Positions 32,447 through 36,519 of a DNA stretch of 36,519 nt are shown piece by piece. The first letter of the stretch is position 1. Every line of letters starts with the position of its first letter. The notes below the pieces were generated by a model. That model was not told where the DNA came from and did not search any database. It was given only the letters and a program-made list of their open reading frames with translations. A program made the position numbers and the translations under genes. This DNA is from Betaproteobacteria bacterium (GTDB lineage: Bacteria; Pseudomonadota; Gammaproteobacteria; Burkholderiales; Ferrovaceae). Location of the stretch: assembly GCA_028866015.1 (NCBI GenBank), contig JAGWIW010000018.1, positions 1-36,519 of the forward strand. The letters are read 5' to 3'.

Positions 32447-35400
32447 TTAGTGGTGACCTGGCGGGGGTGGGGGAGTCACGGCGGCAACAATGCTTTTCAA
32501 CAACTCCGGATCCATAAGGGCAGATCCATTGGTCGTGTCCGGAGTTATCGGCGGAGTTACCAGGGAACTACCTGCCGCAGAAGCCGAACTATCAGCAGCC
32601 CCCGAGGATCCTGGTCCTGCTACAGCCAGGTTCTGCAGCAAGTCTCCCGAGCTGGGCGATACCACGTCATTGATATTCAGGGTACTGCTTGATCCGGCCC
32701 CCTGCCCTCCATTTGTGGGGACATTGAGTGCAGCATCGTGCTGGCTGCTGATCAGGCCAGACAGATCTGAACCTGAGGATGTACCCGAAACGATTCCCTG
32801 CTGTGACTGGGTTTGGTTTGAAGTGCCTTGGTCTTGGCTTTGCAGAACTTGGCCTTGGCTTTGATCTTGGGTTTGAACCGGCACGGGATCAACCACATAG
32901 GAATCGCTCTGGGTGGCTGTGGCAGTGTGGCCCGTGGAGTCACTGGCTGTTACCGAAGCCGTTACAGACGATGCTCCAGCCAGGTCGTGGGCCGAAACGC
33001 TGATGCTAAAGCTCCCATCAGATCCCACCGTGCCAGTAAAACTGTTGCTTCCCACCTCAAGGGTTACCTTGTCCCCCGCTTCAAATGTGCCAGTAACCGT
33101 CCCATTAACTGCCACTGAATCGTTTGACTGTTGCTGACCAACCGTGATTTCATTGCTTCCGCCCACGGTCAGGCCGGTAATCTGCGGCAAGGCTTCTACA
33201 GAGTAGGCCTGTGAAGCAGACACCGTCGCAGCATTATTACTGGAATCATGGGCGGTCACAGAAGCCGTGATCGAATTCGCCGATTCCAGCGCCGATGCAG
33301 AAACCCCAATACTGTAATGTCCCGTTGAATCCACAGACCCGGTGTAAGCACCAGAACCCACCGTCAGCGTCACCTCGTCGCCTTGTTGGTAGGTTCCCGA
33401 TACGGTTCCGGTTACGTTGACCGTGGCATTGGCGCTTTCATCGGCAATATTCACTACATAAGACGAGTTCAAGCCGTCCACGGTAATCTGCGGCATGGCT
33501 TCCACCGTATAGGACTGGGTGGAAGTCGCTGTCGTACCATTCCCGGATGCGTCATGTGCCAGGACTGCAGCCGTAACTGATGCAGTGCCTTCCAGATTGG
33601 ATGCAGAAACGGCAATGCTGTAGTGCCCGCTGGCATCCACACTGCCTGTCCCGATGACTGCATTACCAGCCGTCAAGGTCACCGAATCGTTCGCCTGGAA
33701 CGTCCCTGTCACCGTACCCGTTATATCAATGCTTGCATTGGCGCTTTCCCGGCCAATATCGATAACCCCGCTGCCATTGACTGCGTCCACGGAAATCGCC
33801 GGCGGTGTGCTGACCGTGCTGTTGCCACTGTCACTACTACCACTGCTTCCAGAGCCTCCACCAGGCGAGTTCCCCTCCGTGGAAAGACTGACCGACTGAA
33901 TACTATTCGAATTAGTTCCCGCTTGCCCATGACCCTGCCCTTGGCTATTGCCCGGCAAAGGGTCGACCACATAGGAATCGCTCTGGGTGGCTGTGGCCGT
34001 GTGGCCCGTGGAGTCACTGGCTGTTACCGAAGCCGTTACAGACGATGCTCCAGCCAGGTCGTGGGCCGAAACGCTGATGCTAAAGCTCCCATCAGATCCC
34101 ACCGTGCCAGTAAAACTGTTGCTTCCCACCTCGAGGGTTACCATGTCCCCCGCTTCAAATGTGCCGGTAACCGTCCCACTCACTGCCACTGCGTGGTTGG
34201 AGTGCTGATCTCCCACAGTGATTTCATTGTTCCCGCCCACGATCAGGCCGGTAATCTGCGGCAAGGCTTCTACAGAGTAGGCTTGTGAAGCAGACACCGT
34301 TGCAGCATTATTGCTGGAATCATGGGCGGTCACAGAAGCCGTGATCGAATTCGCCGATTCCAGCGCTGAGGCAGAAACCCCAATACTGTAATGTCCTGTT
34401 GAATCCACAGATCCCGTGTAAGAACCAGTACCCACCGTCAGCGTCACCTGATCGCCTTGCTGGTAGGTACCCGATACGGTCCCGGTTACGTTGACCGTGG
34501 CATTGGCGCTTTCATCAGCAATATTCACCACATAGGATGAGTTCAACCCGTCCACCGTAATCTGCGGCATGGCTTCCACCGTGTAGGCCTGGGTAGAAGT
34601 TGCTGTCGTACCATTCCCGGATGCGTCGTGTGCCAGGACCGAAGCCGTAACCGATGTGGCGCCTTCCAGACTGGATGCAGAAACGGTAATACTATAGTGC
34701 CCGCTGGCATCCACCTGCCCGGTACCAATGGTCGTATTGCCTACCGACAGCGTCACCGAATCGTTCGCCAGGAACGTCCCTGTCACCGTACCCGTTATGG
34801 CAATGCTTGCATTGGTGCTTTCCCGACCAATATCGATGACCCCGCTGCCATTGACTGCGTCCACGGAAATCGCCGGCGGTGTGCTGGCAGTGCCACTGTT
34901 ATCACCATTATTTTCCCCGGAGGCCCCACTCTGAGAAGAACTGTCACCCGTCTGGATATTGCCAGACTGACCTCCTCCCTGGTCAACGCCACCGTCACCG
35001 TTCTGTCCACTACTGGATGCGCTGCTGTCAAAGCTGCTGTCATGGTGATATGACTTCGGATTACTCTCTGCAGTCGTTGTTTGGCCAGCCGAATCGGTAG
35101 CTGTGATCGACGCTGTGACCGTGCCGCTGCTTCCTAATGCCGATTGGCTGACGCTAACACTGAAACTGCCATCCTGATTCACGTTTCCCGTAAACTGGCT
35201 ACCCCCCACCATGACGGTAACCACGTCACCTTGCGAATAGGTGCCATGGACATGGCCGGACACTGTTGCACTGCCATCCTCCCAATTGATGTCGCTCACA
35301 CTGATTGAGGGCGCCACGTCCACCGTATAGGGCTGGTTTTGCGATACAGAAATGGACTGGCCCGCACTATCTGTAGCGTTCAAAGTTGCCTTGATGGAAT

Positions 35401-36519
35401 CATGGTTCGCGAGCGCCGACTCATCGACATTGATGGAGTAGCTGCCATTGGAGTTCACGGTTCCGGAATAAGTATTTCCACCAACTTTAAGTGTGACGGT
35501 ATCCCCATCCGTAAAGGTTCCGCTCACTTGCCCGGTTACGGCCACTTGCCCGCCAGAGCTCTGCTCTGCCCAAGTCAAGTCATTCCCGGAAGGGATATTC
35601 ACCGTAAGTGTCGGAACCGCGTCGACAGAGTACGCTTGCGTGACTGAAGCGTCTTGCAAGGATCCCGATGAATCGTGAGCAGCAACAGTGGCTGTTACGG
35701 AAGTGTTGGAAGTCAGGACCGAAGCATCCACATTGACACTGTAACTCCCATCAGCCTTCACAGTGGTGGTGTAGCTTGAGGTGCCTATTGAAACCGTTAC
35801 AGTATCGCCCGCAGAGAAAGCACCACTAACCTGGCCTTGCACCTGCAGCGATCTGGTGCCGTCATCACCATCATTGTCACTGTGGCCATGGGCGTTGATG
35901 CCCTGTTCAGCCCAAGTCACGTCGTTATTGTCACCGACGGTCGCCGTAATGGAGACAGTGGGGTTGATGTCTACAAGGTAGCTGGCTGGCGCACTGGTGA
36001 CCGAGAGGCTGTTCTGCGAGCTGTCGATGGCAACAAGCGTGGCTGTCAGCGTATGCGCTGCATTGTTGATCAGGTCACTGGCCGGCACATTGGAAATGGT
36101 AAACGTTCCATCCTGGCTGACTGTTCCAGAATATGTGACCCCATCTGCCAGTGTGACAGTCACAGTATTTCCAGGCGTTGCTCCTGTGGTGACGCCGGTT
36201 ATGGAAAGATTTCCGGATTCGTTCGCCCACGTCACATCCGGCGCACTCACCGTGATGGTGGGCGCCGATTCCACCGTGTAGCTCGCCGGCGCACTCGTCG
36301 CCGTCAGCGTGTTACCCGAACCGTCCGTCGCCGTCACCGTCGCCGTCAGCGTATGACCCGGGTTGGCAATCAGATCCGACGCCTGCGCCGTGATGGTGTA
36401 GTGACCCTGCGCATCCACCTGACCCGTGTAGGTCTGGCCATCACCCAACGTCACCGTCACCGTGTTGCCCTGCTGCGCTCCGGTTGTCGTGCCGCTCAGC
36501 GTCACCGTACCCGTACCCG
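32447..36519 (-). CDS. Giant Ig-like repeat surface protein, N-terminus beyond the window
   Basis: At least 1,356 residues of the C-terminal part; the frame is still open at 36519. The visible protein is 11 Ig-like beta-sandwich repeats of about 95-115 residues, each with GTVTGTF-x-AGDxVTLxVG, a turn with DGSFSISV, then TASVTAHDSSGN and an AYTVDAxP end. Repeats 1-5 (first partial), 6-8 and 9-11 are grouped and separated by Ser/Gly/Gln-rich linkers. The C-terminus is a Gln-rich then Ala/Ser-rich tail ending PPPPPGHH. I see no RTX nonapeptides, LPXTG or beta-barrel. The likely role is adhesion or biofilm formation, by analogy to BapA/LapA-type adhesins, inferred from architecture. Confidence 0.85.
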   Translation of the reverse strand, partial: GTGTVTLSGTTTGAQQGNTVTVTLGDGQTYTGQVDAQGHYTITAQASDLIANPGHTLTATVTATDGSGNTLTATSAPASYTVESAPTITVSAPDVTWANESGNLSITGVTTGATPGNTVTVTLADGVTYSGTVSQDGTFTISNVPASDLINNAAHTLTATLVAIDSSQNSLSVTSAPASYLVDINPTVSITATVGDNNDVTWAEQGINAHGHSDNDGDDGTRSLQVQGQVSGAFSAGDTVTVSIGTSSYTTTVKADGSYSVNVDASVLTSNTSVTATVAAHDSSGSLQDASVTQAYSVDAVPTLTVNIPSGNDLTWAEQSSGGQVAVTGQVSGTFTDGDTVTLKVGGNTYSGTVNSNGSYSINVDESALANHDSIKATLNATDSAGQSISVSQNQPYTVDVAPSISVSDINWEDGSATVSGHVHGTYSQGDVVTVMVGGSQFTGNVNQDGSFSVSVSQSALGSSGTVTASITATDSAGQTTTAESNPKSYHHDSSFDSSASSSGQNGDGGVDQGGGQSGNIQTGDSSSQSGASGENNGDNSGTASTPPAISVDAVNGSGVIDIGRESTNASIAITGTVTGTFLANDSVTLSVGNTTIGTGQVDASGHYSITVSASSLEGATSVTASVLAHDASGNGTTATSTQAYTVEAMPQITVDGLNSSYVVNIADESANATVNVTGTVSGTYQQGDQVTLTVGTGSYTGSVDSTGHYSIGVSASALESANSITASVTAHDSSNNAATVSASQAYSVEALPQITGLIVGGNNEITVGDQHSNHAVAVSGTVTGTFEAGDMVTLEVGSNSFTGTVGSDGSFSISVSAHDLAGASSVTASVTASDSTGHTATATQSDSYVVDPLPGNSQGQGHGQAGTNSNSIQSVSLSTEGNSPGGGSGSSGSSDSGNSTVSTPPAISVDAVNGSGVIDIGRESANASIDITGTVTGTFQANDSVTLTAGNAVIGTGSVDASGHYSIAVSASNLEGTASVTAAVLAHDASGNGTTATSTQSYTVEAMPQITVDGLNSSYVVNIADESANATVNVTGTVSGTYQQGDEVTLTVGSGAYTGSVDSTGHYSIGVSASALESANSITASVTAHDSSNNAATVSASQAYSVEALPQITGLTVGGSNEITVGQQQSNDSVAVNGTVTGTFEAGDKVTLEVGSNSFTGTVGSDGSFSISVSAHDLAGASSVTASVTASDSTGHTATATQSDSYVVDPVPVQTQDQSQGQVLQSQDQGTSNQTQSQQGIVSGTSSGSDLSGLISSQHDAALNVPTNGGQGAGSSSTLNINDVVSPSSGDLLQNLAVAGPGSSGAADSSASAAGSSLVTPPITPDTTNGSALMDPELLKSIVAAVTPPPPPGHH
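32892..33812 (-). repeat. Copy B of a 921-bp internal duplication in the surface protein
   Basis: Near-identical to 33966-34886 at a constant offset of 1,074 bp (358 codons), with only scattered substitutions and no indels between ends. Encodes Ig-like repeats 9-11. The linker between copies is not conserved. Confidence 0.9.
33966..34886 (-). repeat. Copy A of the 921-bp internal duplication in the surface protein
   Basis: Partner of 32892-33812; encodes Ig-like repeats 6-8. Alignment starts at ACCACATAGGAATCGCTC and ends at GGCGGTGTGCTG in both. Confidence 0.9.

Noticed and set aside
32880..36500. Regularly spaced repeats that might look like a CRISPR array
   Set aside because: The repeats are about 300 bp apart, in one continuous reading frame, and encode Ig-like domains.

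Overview
The window is bacterial chromosome, most likely from a betaproteobacterium. The evidence is the combination of a class II pyrC, feoAB, glmS, a rubrerythrin / Fe-S oxidoreductase / DUF3501 cluster, queCDE with rppH, a divergent lysR-emrAB-OMF module, and CCA-encoding tRNA genes. The order (Nitrosomonadales or a relative such as an iron or sulfur oxidiser) is a guess. The core is GC-rich; two tRNA-anchored insertions are visibly more AT-rich or mosaic.

Layout. 1-8.6 kb: start of an unidentified gene, pyrC, and divergently a Fur-type promoter driving feoA-feoB plus a 47-aa Cys-rich membrane protein (ferrous iron import). glmS converges on it. Upstream of glmS on the minus strand lies a peroxide/iron stress cluster: rubrerythrin, Fe-S oxidoreductase, DUF3501. 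8.0-12.0 kb: rppH, queE, a three-domain QueD-like protein, queC and a LysR regulator on the minus strand, several with 4-bp overlaps. 12.0-16.1 kb: divergent emrA-emrB-outer membrane factor drug efflux operon with an operator-like palindrome in the promoter and a clear terminator.

16.2-18.4 kb: a 2.1-kb decayed integrative element at tRNA-Arg(ACG), bounded by a perfect 45-bp duplication of the tRNA 3' half. It holds a toxin remnant, one intact methyltransferase-like gene and two integrase fragments facing head to head. 18.5-21.5 kb: radical SAM protein, a hydratase of the 2-keto-4-pentenoate hydratase family, and lysC.

21.5-29.3 kb: a 7.7-kb genomic island in tRNA-Ser(GCU), with a 17-bp duplicated tRNA end, near-identical 22-bp repeats just inside both ends, a P4-type integrase, an AlpA-type regulator, a BstYI/BglII-like type II restriction-modification pair, two secreted proteins and several unknown genes. 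Rightward cargo and leftward integration/regulation genes meet at a strong bidirectional hairpin.

29.4-36.5 kb: DUF1275 membrane protein, a small secreted Gly/Pro-rich protein with a Cys-rich partner, a DUF1348 protein, a membrane-anchored methyltransferase, and the C-terminal 1,350 residues of a giant Ig-like repeat surface protein containing an exact-register 1,074-bp duplication.

The observations most worth a second look are the triple QueD-like chain that may be a single-chain pseudotrimer with one active site, the unknown cargo beside the restriction system, and the doubly decayed tRNA-Arg element.
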